Below are positions 53,922 to 64,000 of a stretch of DNA of 64,000 bases, piece by piece. The stretch spans positions 95,016,094 to 95,080,093 of the forward strand of contig CM077166.1 in NCBI GenBank assembly GCA_039583875.1, read 5' to 3'. Positions within the stretch are counted from its first letter, which is position 1. Each line of letters begins with the position of its first letter. The stretch is from Platanthera guangdongensis (taxonomy: Eukaryota > Streptophyta > Magnoliopsida > Asparagales > Orchidaceae). Under the pieces are notes generated by a model that saw only the letters and a list, made by a program, of their open reading frames with translations, was not told the DNA's origin and ran no database searches. The position numbers and the translations under genes are program-made.

Positions 53922-55694
53922 TCAAAGTAGTAGGAAACGTGCAGCCATGAGTGGCTTAGTGAATGTGTCCGCTAGTTGGTCATCAGTGCCAATGAAACTT
54001 ACACTCACGTTCTCCTTTTTTATATGATCTCGTATAAATTGGTGACACACGTCAGTATGTTTCGATCTAGAATGGTGCACTAGATTATATGTCAAGTCTA
54101 TGACACTCTTGTTGTCGCACCAAATTGTAACATTCCTAAAAGTTAAGCCAAAGTCTTCTAACATTTGGGACATCCACAATGCTTGTGCACAACAACTACC
54201 TAAAGCAATATGTTCTGCCTCAGTTGTAGACAGTGCAACAGAAGTCTGTTTTCTACTTGACCAGGAAACTAATGAAGGTCCTAGGAAGTGACATGTACCA
54301 CTTGTGACCTTGTGATCAAGTGAACATCCGACATAGTCCGAGTCCGAGTACCCGTGAAGTGTGAAATCAGTGGCATGTGGGTACCAAAGTCCAAGGTTTT
54401 GTGTGCCAATCAGATACCTAAAAATGTGCTTTACGGCTTTCAAGTGTGACTCCTTAGGGCCAGCTTCATATCTAGCACAAAGACATACCGAGAATGTAAT
54501 ATCATGCCTAGAAGAACACAAATATAGCAATGACCCTATCATACCTATAAACATGGTCTGATCGACGGAAATGCCACTTTCAACTTTTCCTAATTTAAGG
54601 GAGGCACTTTTAGGAGTTTTGACTGGTTTCAGATTCTCATACCCAAACCGCACGAGCATATCTTTGATATATTTTGAATGACTTATAAAAATACTGTCTT
54701 TGCGTTGAGAGATCTGAAATCCTAAGAAATAGGTAAGTTCTGCTACTAGGCTCATTTCAAATTCAAATTTCATTACCGTGACAGTTTCTTCACACATCTT
54801 TTCATGTGTGGCCCAAAGATGATATCATCCACATAGATTTGTAAGATAATTAGATCTGAATTCTTAGTCTTTACAAATAATGTTGTGTCCGCGCTACCCA
54901 TCATAAAGCCATGATTTAATAGAAAAGTAGTGAGCCGATCATATCAAGCATGGGGTGCCTGCTTCAGTCCGTACAAGGACTTCACCAGCTTGTATACTTG
55001 GTTTGGGTAGGCAGCGTTCATGAAACCGGGGGGTTGCTCAACATATACCTCTTCTTTAATATATACATTTAAGAAAGCACTCTTAACGTCCATTTGGTAC
55101 AATCTAATTTGCCTATAACTTAAAAATGTCAAAAACATATGAATAATCTCAAGACGAGCAACTGAGGCAAATGATTCTTGGAAATACACACCCTCTATCT
55201 AAGAATACCCCTGAGCCACCAACCTAGCTTTATTTCTTATTATCCTAGACTCACCATCAAGTTTATTTTTGAAAACCAATTTTAAGCCTATGACTGAATG
55301 GTTATCAAGTCGTACCACTAACACCCATACCTTATTTCGCTCGAATTGGCTCAGCTCCTCATTCATTGCCAAGAGACTTGATTCATCTTTCAAGGCTTCT
55401 GAGACGTTCTTGGGTTCAATATCAGATAATAAACACAAGTTTGAGAAAGACTCATGAAGTGCAAACCGAGTTATAACTCCATGAGATGACACTCCTATGA
55501 CCAGATCACTAGGATGTTGCTTCGAAAATATTAAGTTACTTGGAGGACTATATACTTATTCAAGAATTCGAGTTTCACTCTCCACGATTCTCTCCTCACC
55601 AACATCCCATATTGGCAAACCCTCTTCAACCTCCTCTTTATTCGGCTTGAGCTTGTTAGATAGGGAATTTTAATCGAAATGCACATGAAATGAT
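53922..55694 (-). pseudogene. pol: RT and RNase H of a SIRE-like copia element (S4)
   Basis: On the - strand the RT start (55199-55492: [29 protein letters not shown]), a middle part (54944-55189: [37 protein letters not shown]), the catalytic QIYVDDIIFG (about 54,815-54,842, in another frame) and RNase H (53922-54797: GYSDSDYVGCSLDHKVTSGTCHFLG, STTEAEHIALG, WCDNKSVIDL, SKHTDVCHQF, ADTFTKPL) follow in order. Upstream, an EESFHVHFD motif marks the integrase-RT linker. Frameshifts lie near 54,800 and 54,943, with a stop at 55,199. The gene is cut at 55,694 by C1. Confidence 0.9.
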
Positions 55695-55699
55695 TCTTC

Positions 55700-57360
55700 T
55701 GTTAAATTTTCTCAACGTGGTCAGCAAGATAGCCCAAACGCCAAATTAATATCTTCGGAACTACCCAGTTCTCACGTTGAACAAGCGGAACCAAGGAATA
55801 GAGGTAACAACCAACAAACAATGGAAGCACAAGCAGGTCTTTTATTCATTCACTTCTTTATAATGCGAGGCATACATAGCGAGACATGATTTTGCTAGTA
55901 TAACAGCTGAAAAACAGAAAGCACCAAAAAACAAGCCGGGCGGACATCACCGGAGTCCGCCGAGACCGCAAGGTCGCCGAGGTCGCCGAGTCCGCTGAAC
56001 TCGCCCAAGCTAAGCTGTAATCCGCCGAATAGACACGGAGTCCGCCGAAGCCGCGAAGCCGCGCGGACACACCGTTATTCGCCTCCTGCTGAACCTGACC
56101 TGAGGAACACCCCTACCCGCCTGAAGCCGGCGGACAGTTATTGAAGCTGGCAAAGATGAAACAGAACTGACAAGCCGCAGAGCGACCTCATGCTGAGTCC
56201 GCAGAGACCGCACACTTCCAAGTACTTGACCGAAGTCACATCCAAACTCCTGGCTCCTTGAAGCTACCCGCGCAACCTGCACACAGCAAACCGTCAGCCT
56301 GAAACAATCCGCGTGGACTGACAAACACAGACCGCAACACTTCTCTCAACCCAACTTACTGTTCACTCTAGTTATTTAGGTTATGCCAGGGGTCCTATTT
56401 ATAGGCAAGGTGAGGAGTGTGGTCACCGCCCAGGAGATAGCGACACCACCCCAGCCCGCGCGATAGCAAAAACACCGTCCGCTGAGTCCGCAAGGACTTA
56501 GCCGGATACCAAGGCAAACCGCCAGGAGCAAGGCAAACATTGGCGAACCCTCTCCAGTCCGCCCAAGCTATGCGGACAAGGCATCAGCCCGCAAAGCTCC
56601 AACCACTGCAAGACAGCAACCCCCTTCAATGGCAGTCAGCACCAACCCGAGGCAGTCCGCAAGACTCACACCTCAATCTGCCACAAGTCCACGACCAAAG
56701 GAAGACAGCAACAACCCGCCCAGTCACAACGGACTTGGCGGATACCGCAGACACCATGGTCTTTGCACAAAGTGTGACCAAGTCCAAAACCATCAATGGC
56801 CAATGCGAGCATGGCAGACTCAAATTCCCATCCGCCAAACACCCTAGCACAGACCGCCATCAGTCCGCTAGCTCCTCGCACTACTGTCCAACACAGCAAC
56901 CAACCCCGGACTCCAAAACCAGTCCGCCAATCGACCTCCATAGCAAATCGCCTGCTGTGCCACCAGAGCTCGACAAGGTCTCAGCCAAGCTCCAAGCCCA
57001 GTCCGCAACAGCCCACACAGCGGACACTCCAGTCCGCAAGCTTCCCGCGGACATGAGCCAACCCGCCTATCCGCACAAGCTTGCACCCTCGGCCACTGAG
57101 CAATGCACCAGTCCGCAAGCCTCCATCCGCTCAGGCCGCTCCTTGGCAAAGCCAATCAGCAAACACCCTATCCGCAAAAATCAGGCCGCATAGTCCGCGG
57201 ACTCCATGCAACAGTCCGCTCAGAAGACAGCTGGCTTTCCGCTAGACCTTCTACCAGTCCGCACATCTCAGACCGCCCAGTCCGCCTAGTCCGCCAAAGC
57301 TGTCCGCCCTAGGCCGCCCGGCCTGTCCCGTCACCCACTTCCACTTCACAAATTTCAACA
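55700..57360 (-). repeat. 3' LTR of C1 (1661 bp)
   Basis: It contains the GTCCGC motif array on both sides of the TATA box complement (CTATTTATA near 56,395-56,403). The arrays span about 55,930-56,240 and 56,475-57,300. A 217-codon + strand frame (56540-57193) follows from the array and is not regarded as a gene. Confidence 0.93.
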
Positions 57361-57920
57361 CTCCCCCTTGAAGTAGGAAGTGGTGACCAAGCCCAGCAAG
57401 CTGCGCAAGCGTTCAAAGGGCCCCTTCGACAGTGGCTTCGTGAAGATGTCAGCAAGATTATGTTCACTCCGAACATGCCCGACCAGCAGAGACCCCTCCA
57501 ACACCTTCTCCCTGATGAAGTGGTGATCAATCTCTATATGCTTGGTCCTGGCGTGACACACTGGATTGTTAACCAGTTTGAGAGCACTCTCATTATCACT
57601 CCGGAGTAAAGTAGGCCCTTGCACTTCTTCATGAACATCCTCTATAAGCCTCCTCAACCAAACGGCTTCCCAAGCAGCCAAGGCCGAAGCCTTATACTCC
57701 GCCTCCGTGGTTGAAACCGACACCGAGTCCTGCTTTTTGCTACACCACGAGATGCTAGCTGAACCGCAAGTGAACACATAACCTGAAGTAGACCTTCGAT
57801 CATCCGAATCACCGCCATAGTCAGCATCCGTGTACCGGAGCAACGCAACCTCCGCGTCCCTTCTATAGAGGAGTCCCATGTCAGAAGAAGCCTTGACATA
57901 CTTCAGAATTCCTTTTGCCT
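57355..57920 (-). pseudogene. pol: RNase H of C1
   Basis: The 174-codon segment holds the copia RNase H pattern: [70 protein letters not shown] and [14 protein letters not shown]. The catalytic acidic residues are present. It is shifted by one frame from the RT segment; the shift lies near 57,915. The end runs into the purine tract and LTR, giving the tail SYFKGEC. Confidence 0.93.
57361..57373 (-). other. Polypurine tract of C1
   Basis: On the - strand TTCAAGGGGGAG lies directly before the LTR start TGTTGAAATTTG. Confidence 0.85.
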
Positions 57921-59059
57921 AGATGAGATTGCCTTGGTTCAGCCATATACCGACTTACTCGGCCAACAGCATAAGCGATATCCGACCTTGTAATCGTCAG
58001 ATAAATCAAGATCCCAACAAGAGCCCTGAACACCAAGGGATCATGAATAACCCTTCCCTCATCTCGTCGAAGCTTCAGCCCAGATTCCAGTGGAGTAGAG
58101 CACTTCTTCCCTTCGCCCATGCCAAACCGCTTCACAATGCGATCAGCATACCCTTTATGGCTAATGAGAACCCCACACTCCTTCCTCTCCACTTCCAGAC
58201 CGAGAAAGTGATGCAACTCTCCCAAGTCTTTCATCTCGAAGCGTATAGCAAGCTCAGCCCTGAGCCTTGCTACTTCCCCCTCTGAATTCCCTGTGACGAT
58301 CATGTCATCCACATACAGCAGGACCAAGACTCGTAGCTCCCCCTTCTTCTTGACAAACAAGCTTGAATCCGAGTTGGAAGCAAGGTATCCACAGAATTGC
58401 AAGTACTCTGCAATCTTCCCATACCACGCTCTAGGAGCTTGCTTCAACCCATAGAGAGCCTTCCTGAGTTTGCAGACATAGTCCGGATGCTTCTCAGAGA
58501 CAAAACCAAGCGGCTGATCCATGAAGATGTCCTTGTCAATCTCTCCGTAAAGAAAGGCATTCTTCACATCGAGTTGCCACAACCTCCATCCCTTGCTAGC
58601 AGCCAAGGCGATCACCACTCTTACAGAAGTCATATTCGCAACTGGACTGAATGTCTCCTCATAGTCTTCTCCATACTGCTGTGAGAATCCTCTAGCGACC
58701 AGGCGAGCCTTGAACCGATCAATGCTCCCATCAGCCTTCTTCTTCAACTTATACACCCACTTGTAAGTAACCGGAGTAACGCCATCAACCTTGGGCACAA
58801 GGTCCCAGGTTTCATTCTTCTTCAGAGCATCAATCTCTTCCTTCATGGCATCATCCCACTCCTTTACTCCAGTGGCCTCGTTGAAGTTTGCAGGCTCTCG
58901 CTCATCCAGAGGACCTGCAAAGAAGCAGGAGACAAAGCTCACTGTATTCCCATCACAGTACCGAGCCGGTGGCTTAACCACCCTCTTCGATCTCCGAAGA
59001 ACCGGCTCCTTGCTCACGGCTTCCGTTGCTTCTTCGGGCTCCACTCCTACCTGGGGCAA
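57881..59059 (-). pseudogene. pol: Reverse transcriptase of C1
   Basis: A 392-codon segment in the same frame as gag-integrase, separated by a TGA at 59087. Residues 68-250 hold the copia RT: DAMKEEIDALKKNETWDLV, KARLVARGFSQQYGEDYEETFSPVA, LWQLDVKNAFLYGEI (catalytic Asp 164), [21 protein letters not shown], and catalytic LLYVDDMIVTG (249-252). The last residues, after QSHLGK, are out of frame and stop at 57881. The RT active site is intact; only the frame interruptions block it. Confidence 0.94.
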
Positions 59060-59086
59060 GCATTGAGCAGTGCTCCCCCTACTTCC

Positions 59087-61225
59087 TCAACCAGAAGGCT
59101 CAGCCTCGGAGTTAGAAGCAACAAGAGCTGCTGGTGAAACATCAAGCTCCTCTTCAAAGCCTTCAGCAGCCTCCACCGGTGCTTCATCAACCTTGCTACT
59201 TCCGGTTAGCTCCACCGAGCCACCTCCATATGACGTCAGCTCATCAAAGACAACGTCTCTTGACACCACGAACTTCTTCATCACAGGGTCCATGCACTTC
59301 CATCCTTTCTTCCGCTCATCATAGCCAACAAAGACAAGTTTCCTTGCCTTCGCATCCAGCTTTGTCCATGAAGCATCTGGGACATGCACGTAGCAAGTTG
59401 AACCGAACACCCGAAGGTGTCCAACACTCGGCTTCTCCTTCAGCAACAGCTCAACAGGAGTCTTCATGTTGATAGGGCTGAGTGGCATCCGGTTGATAAC
59501 ATAAGCAGCACAAGACATTCCCTCCGCCCAAAGGGACCTTGCGATATCTTTCGCATGAAGCCAGCATTTGCAGGTCTCCGTCAGATGACGGATCTTCCGC
59601 TCCGCTACCCCATTTTGTTGTGGAGTGTGAGCACAAGTAAGCTCCCGTTGGATCCCGTGCTTCCTGCAGAAGTTAGAAAACTCGGAGGAGACAAACTCCC
59701 CCCTCCCCCCCCCGTTATCAGTTCTAAACTTCTTAATCCGCAAGCCAAGCCGGCCTTCTACCAACTCCTTGAACTCCACGAACAAACGGAAGGCTTCCGA
59801 CTTCTCCTTTAAGAAGTACACCCAAGTATACCTTGAGTAGTCATCAACCAAGACAAGCATGTATTTGCTTCCATCAAGGCTGGCAGTAACCGTTGGTTCC
59901 ATCAGGTCGCCATGAATACACTCCAGTGGCTTCTTGCTCCTTGTTTGTGATTTATCAAACAGAAGGCGATGTGCCTTACCGTATTGACAGCCAGCACAAA
60001 CATGCCCATCACCAAAGGAGGACAACTTCGGCAACCCCCTCACCAAACTTCTACTCGCCATTGCCTTCAGCTTGTCCATGCCAACATGCCCCAGCCTCTC
60101 ATGCCAGATAGCAGCGCTATCATTGGCCCTCATTCTATCAGCATAAGCACTGGTGGAAAGAACAAATAAGTTCTTCACCCTCCTCCCAACATGAGCAACA
60201 TCAGCCTTTACCGCTGATACGTTGCGAAGGAACCTCACATCTGTTGGCCCAAATAGAACGTGATACCCAGCGTCCACCGCATTGGTCACCGAGAAGAGGT
60301 TTTTCTTCATGCCCGGCACGTGATACACACTCCTTAACGTGAGTGGCCCCTGATCACTACCCAATGACACGACCCCCTCTTTCTCTACTGCATAAACAGT
60401 ATTATCAGCAGTGATAATAGCTTCATTACCTGAGTAAGCCTGCATGGAGGTGAACTTCGATTTGTCTCCGGTGAGGTGATGACCACACCCGGAGTCCACG
60501 ATCCACTCGCTGTTGAAGTCCTCAGCAGACAAGGCCCGGACACAAGTGCCCGTCATGAAAGCTCCGCCCCATTCTGCTTCTTCACTTCTCGAGCAAGCTT
60601 CCTCCTTTCCCGCAGCATGCCCAGGCTGCAGTTTGACCTTACAGTCCCGCTTGAAGTGCCCTCGCTGATGACACCAGTAGCACTTCAGATTTTTCTTCCA
60701 GTCCTTAGGAGCATTGCTCCTCTCCGGCGGATATGAAGTTGAAGTCTCCTTCTCAACAGCGGCCTGCACCTTCTTTTTCTTCTTCCCTTCCCATCCTTTC
60801 TTCTTTCCTGAGAAGAGAGCTTCGCTGCCTTCCTGATTCAGGTTTACTCCAGCCATCTGCCTTGCTAAGCTCTCCTGCGAGGCAAGCAGATTCTCCAGCT
60901 CAAGCAACGACGGCTGAGTAGCCCACCCTTGAACAGATGTAACAAAGGCCACATACTCCTTCCGCAAGCCGCGGATAATGTGCCTTTTCATCTTTGCCTC
61001 AGAGATAGGCTCATCAGGATCCAGTGCCGACAGCTCAGCACACAAGCTCTTCATCTTTAAGAAGTACTTGGAGATGGAAAGGTCTCCCTGAGTTGCCCTG
61101 GCCAACTCATTCTCCAGGAACTGAAGCCGCGCCACATTCTTCCTATTGAACAACTCATCAATGGTTGTCCAAATATCAGCAGCCGACTCACATCCAATGA
61201 TGTGATCAAACAGTTCCGGAGACAC
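59087..61225 (-). pseudogene. pol: Gag C-terminus, protease and integrase of C1
   Basis: A 712-codon segment: UBN2-type gag end (about 1-130), zinc knuckle CYWCHQRGHFKRDC (182-195), Lys-rich tract (141-152), protease WIVDSGCGHHLTG (D244), pre-integrase His-Cys (H375, H380, C410, C413), and integrase with D440 (IHGDLMEP), D503 (RTDN) and E542 (NGVAERKIR). The second Asp and Glu are 38 residues apart, three more than usual, because of an extra GGR next to a C-run at about 59,700-59,713. The first Met (61225) lies inside gag; the frame continues upstream through a TAG at 61268. Confidence 0.94.
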
Positions 61226-61267
61226 AGCTCTCTTCAGAACGAACTCTGCCTTAGCATTTGTTCTTCT

Positions 61268-61510
61268 CTAGAGCCTAACCTGCTCAGCAGTACCGAAAGC
61301 AGCAGTGACTTCCTGTCTGTCGTCACCACCGACGACTTCCCACAGCTCCTCGCCAAGAAGATAACTCTTCATGCACGACTTCCACTTTTTGAAGTTAGTC
61401 GGTGTTAAGAGTTCAATGCCCAGACCTCTTGCAAAGCTCCCTTCCATTGCAACACCTGTTGGCAACCTATCAGCAGCTCCGAGCAACAACACAGGTTGAT
61501 CACCACTCAA
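61268..61510 (-). pseudogene. gag: Gag N-terminus of C1
   Basis: An 80-codon frame begins MSGDQPVLLLGAAD about 70 bp after the primer site. It carries the copia gag start LLTPTNFKKWKSCMKSYLLGEELWEVVGG and ends at an in-frame TAG where the relatives normally have a Trp, so a TGG to TAG change is likely. The rest of gag continues in frame at 61225. It is the probable true translation start of the gag-pol protein. Confidence 0.9.
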
Positions 61511-61568
61511 TCACTAAGTAACAACACTGGCTGTCTTCCGCTCACGCAACTGAACCTCAGAAATTTCC

Positions 61569-61579
61569 CTCTGATACCA
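61569..61579 (-). other. Primer binding site of C1
   Basis: On the - strand TGGTATCAGAG directly follows the LTR end, an exact match to the initiator-Met tRNA 3' end complement. Confidence 0.9.
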
Positions 61580-62277
61580 TGTTAAATTTTCTCAACGTGG
61601 TCAACAAGATAGCCCAAACGCCAAATTAATATCTTCGGAACTACCCAGTTCTCACGTTGAACCAGCGTAACCAAGGAATAGAGGTAACAACCAACAAACA
61701 ATGGAAGCACAAGCAGGTCTTTTATTCATTCACTTCTTTACAATGCGAGGCATACATAGCGAGACATGATTTCGCTAGTATAACAGCTGAAAAATAGAAA
61801 GCACCAAAAAACAAGCCGGGCGGACAGCACCGGAGTCCGCCGAGACCGCGAGGTCGCCGAGGTCGCCGAGTCCGCTGAACCCGCCCAAGCTAAGCTGCAA
61901 TCCGCCGAATAGACACGGAATCCGCCGAAGCCGCGAAGCCGCGCGGACACACCGTTATTCGCCTCCTGCTGAACCTGACCTGAGGAACACCCCTACCCGC
62001 CTGAAGCCGGCGGACAGGTTATTGAAGCTGGCAAAGATGAAACAGAACTAACAAGCCGCAGAGCAACCTCCTCCTGAGTCCGCAGAGACCGCACACTTCC
62101 AAGTACTTGACCGAAGTCACAGCCAAACTCATGGCCCCTTGAAGCTACCCATGCGACCTGCACACAGCAAACCGTCAGCCTGAAACAATCCGCGCGGACT
62201 GACAAACACAGATCGCAGCACTTCGCTCAACCCAACTTACTGTTCACTCTAGTTATTTAGGTTATGCCAGGGGGGTC

Positions 62278-62286
62278 CTATTTATA
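62278..62286 (-). promoter_or_regulatory. TATA box of the C1 5' LTR
   Basis: TATAAATAG on the - strand, with one GTCCGC array upstream (higher coordinates) and another downstream. Transcription probably starts about 30 bp to the left. Confidence 0.7.
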
Positions 62287-62354
62287 GTCAAGGTGAGGAG
62301 TGTGGTCACCGCCCAGGAGATAGCGACACCACCCCAGCCTGTGCGATAGCAAAA

Positions 62355-63190
62355 ACACCGTCCGCTGAGTCTGCAAGGACTTAGCCGGATACCAAGGCAA
62401 ACTGCCAGGAGCAGGGCAAACATTGGCGAACCCTCTCCAGTCCGCCCAAGCTATGCGGACAAGGCATCAGCACGCAAAGCTCCAACCACTGCAAGACAGC
62501 AACCCCCTTCAATGGCAGTCCGCACCAACCCGAGGCAGTGCGCAATACTCATACCTCAATCCGCCACAAGTCCACGACCAAAGGAAGACAGCAACAGTCT
62601 GCCCGGTCACAGCGGACTTGGCGGATACCGCGGACACCATGGTCTTGGCACAAAGTGTGGCCAAGTCCAAAACCATCAAGGGCCAATGCGAGCATGGCGG
62701 ACTCAAATTCCCGTCCGCCAAACACCCTAGCACAGACCGCCATCAGTCCGCCAGCTCCTCGCACTACTGTCCAACACAGCAGCCAACCCTGGACTCCAAA
62801 ACCAGTCCGCCAATCGACCTCCACAGCAAATCGCCTGCTGTGCCACCAGAGCTCGACAAGGCCTCAGCCAATCTCCAAGCCCAGTCCGCAACAGCCCACA
62901 ACGCGGACACTCCAGTCCGCAAGCTTCCCGCAGACATGAGCCAACCCGCCTATCAGCACAAGCTTGCACCCTCGGCCACTGAGCAATGCAACAGTCCGCA
63001 AGCCTCCATCCGCTCAGGCGGCTCCTTGGCAAAGCCAATCAGCAAACACCCTATCCGCAGAAATCAGGCCGCATAGTCCGCGGACTCCATGCAACAGTCT
63101 GCTCAGAAGACAGCCGGCTTTCCACTAGACCTTCCACCAGGCCGCACATCTCAGACCGCCCAGTCCGCCTAGTCCGCCAAAGCTGTCCGC
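62355..63190. repeat. GTCCGC motif array in the U3 of C1
   Basis: Dozens of CAGTCCGCC, GTCCGCA, CCGCGGAC and TTGGCGGA-type motifs are dispersed at irregular 10-40-bp spacing over 0.8 kb. The copy in the left LTR is at 56,475-57,300. Confidence 0.9.
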
Positions 63191-63243
63191 CCCAGGCCGC
63201 CCGACCAATCCCGTCACCCACTTCCACTTCACAAATTTCAACA

Positions 63244-63489
63244 TCTTCAACTTCATCTACCCCGATCCCCAATGAGGAATTTCTAAACCAAATCAAAGCA
63301 CTCTTGGATGTTCAGACCAGAACCCTCAAGGAGTATGTTGATCAATCAATTGCGAAACTAAGGTATGACTTGACAACCAAAGTTAATGAAAATAAAGAAG
63401 AAATCTCTCACTTAAACAAACAAGTCACCACCTGGATTGATAGGGCTGGAACAGGTAGCATCAAACTGACCACCCTCATGCAATCCTTA
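63244..63489 (+). pseudogene. Coiled-coil-like coding fragment between C1 and S5
   Basis: The + strand frame from about 63,271 encodes PNEEFLNQIKALLDVQ..., a Lys/Glu/Gln-rich helical stretch (KEYVDQSIAKLRYDL, NENKEEISHLNKQV) ending with the LTR-derived stop at 63490. The DNA looks protein-like, unlike the surrounding LTRs. It is probably a piece of a retrotransposon gag or extra ORF; no domain is recognisable. Its start is obscured by C1. Confidence 0.35.
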
Positions 63490-64000
63490 TGAAAGTGAGG
63501 GGTTAGATCAAGAAAACTCTAGAGGGGGGGGGGGGGTGAATAGAGTATCTTTAGATTTTTAAGACTTTTTACTATTCAATAAATAATCAGTCCTAAGATA
63601 ATATGATCTATCACATGAGCTGTAGAAAATAAACTAAACAAACACAAACAACAAACTTAACTAGCACAGCCACAACAAGAACAAAAAGAAAGATCAACCA
63701 GACAACACAAGAATATATAGTGGTTCCCCAACCTTGGTACATCCACTCTTCTACCACCCTAGTAGGAATCCACTCAGGTTTTTTGATCAGGTGACTGCCA
63801 CCAATGAGCTTTTGATCAGGTGCTAAAAAACCAAACCTTAAGTCTTTTCATTAGGTGACTTGCAAGCAGGAAAAACTTTTGAAGGGAGTTAAGAACCCTT
63901 TTTACAGTGGGGGATGAGAGATTGATTTTGTCTTCTCTTTCTCAAATACACTCTGGGAAGACTTAAGTGGATCTTGATGTTAGCAAAGGCTCCCCCTGAG
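63490..64000 (-). repeat. SIRE-like LTR of S5 (partial, probably 3' LTR)
   Basis: It begins TGAAAGTGAGGGG and continues like S1 and S3: CTCTAGA plus a G-run and TGAATAGAGTAT, GTGGTTCCCC, TACATCCACTCTTCTACCACC and GATCAGGTG. No primer site precedes it, so on the - strand it is a 3' LTR, and the rest of the element lies beyond 64,000. The left flank CCTTA (63485-63489) is the candidate target duplication. Confidence 0.8.

Larger units (their letters stand above)
55700..63243 (-). mobile_element. Ty1/copia retrotransposon C1
   Basis: A 7.54-kb element with LTRs of 1661 and 1664 bp (TGTTAAATTTTC...AATTTCAACA) and the duplication TCTTC (55695-55699, 63244-63248). The initiator-Met primer site abuts the 5' LTR, and a purine tract abuts the 3' LTR. 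Gag, protease, integrase, RT and RNase H lie in one frame, interrupted by a TAG (61268-61270), a TGA (59087-59089) and a frameshift near 57,915. The LTRs differ by a few percent. The copia sublineage is uncertain (not SIRE). The flanks differ: S4 pol on the left and an unrelated fragment on the right, so the target was probably an older breakpoint. Confidence 0.93.
61580..63243 (-). repeat. 5' LTR of C1 (1664 bp)
   Basis: It matches the left LTR with scattered substitutions. It holds the promoter and GTCCGC arrays (about 61,820-62,110 and 62,355-63,190). The 217-codon + strand frame (62423-63076) has a counterpart of equal length in the other LTR but no protein-like feature. Confidence 0.93.

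Noticed and set aside
56540..57193. 217-codon + strand frame with an equal-length partner at 62423-63076
   Set aside because: Both lie in the LTRs of C1 and consist of the GTCCGC array. Equal length follows from LTR duplication, and the Ser/Pro/Gln/Thr-rich product has no domain.

Overview
The window is plant nuclear DNA made almost entirely of LTR retrotransposons nested inside one another. I see no host gene, tRNA, rRNA or CRISPR array. The lineages (SIRE/Maximus-like Ty1/copia, Athila-like and Del/Tekay-like Ty3/gypsy, large non-autonomous Athila relatives and a TRIM), the initiator-Met and Asp tRNA primer sites and the AT-rich noncoding DNA point to a flowering plant with a repeat-rich genome, probably a eudicot. 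The species cannot be named from the sequence.

Layout. 1-5210: 3' end of a + strand SIRE-like element (S2), its 3' LTR split by a solo gypsy LTR (1592-4282, 5-bp duplication GGTTT). 5211-7027: 5' LTR and leader of a - strand SIRE-like element (S1), into which S2 inserted. 7028-10390: decayed - strand Del/Tekay-like gypsy element (D), whose 5' LTR runs 10391-14812 and resumes at 40541-40934. 14813-40535: a - strand SIRE-like element (S3, duplication GACCT) inserted in the D LTR. S3 carries a TRIM in its left LTR (16343-16868, duplication GGGTG) and a young Athila-like element (A, 21993-35090, duplication CCTTG) in its reverse transcriptase gene. 40935-52494: an old non-autonomous Athila relative (N2), whose left LTR holds D and a second non-autonomous element (N1, 41092-47834, duplication GTCAC). 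52495-55694: remains of another - strand SIRE-like copia (S4). 55700-63243: a nearly complete - strand copia element (C1, duplication TCTTC). 63244-64000: a short coding fragment and the start of one more SIRE-like LTR (S5).

The insertion order can be read from the junctions. N2 is oldest, then D, then S1 and S3, then S2, A and the TRIM. The solo LTR sits one level deeper, inside S2. Most coding regions carry stops or frameshifts. A is the youngest: its two LTRs differ at only about a dozen and a half sites in 2.97 kb by eye.

The least ordinary signals are noncoding. (1) The TRIM has an internal domain of only 30 bp, consisting of a primer site and a purine tract. (2) Every LTR family has its own array of short palindromic or repeated motifs, and where a TATA box is visible the array lies upstream of it. 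Some motif cores are shared between unrelated lineages. (3) Two hairpins with compensating base changes are conserved at fixed positions in A, N1 and N2, each beside a polypurine tract. (4) N1 has an apparently perfect 614-bp tandem duplication across its LTR/primer-site junction.
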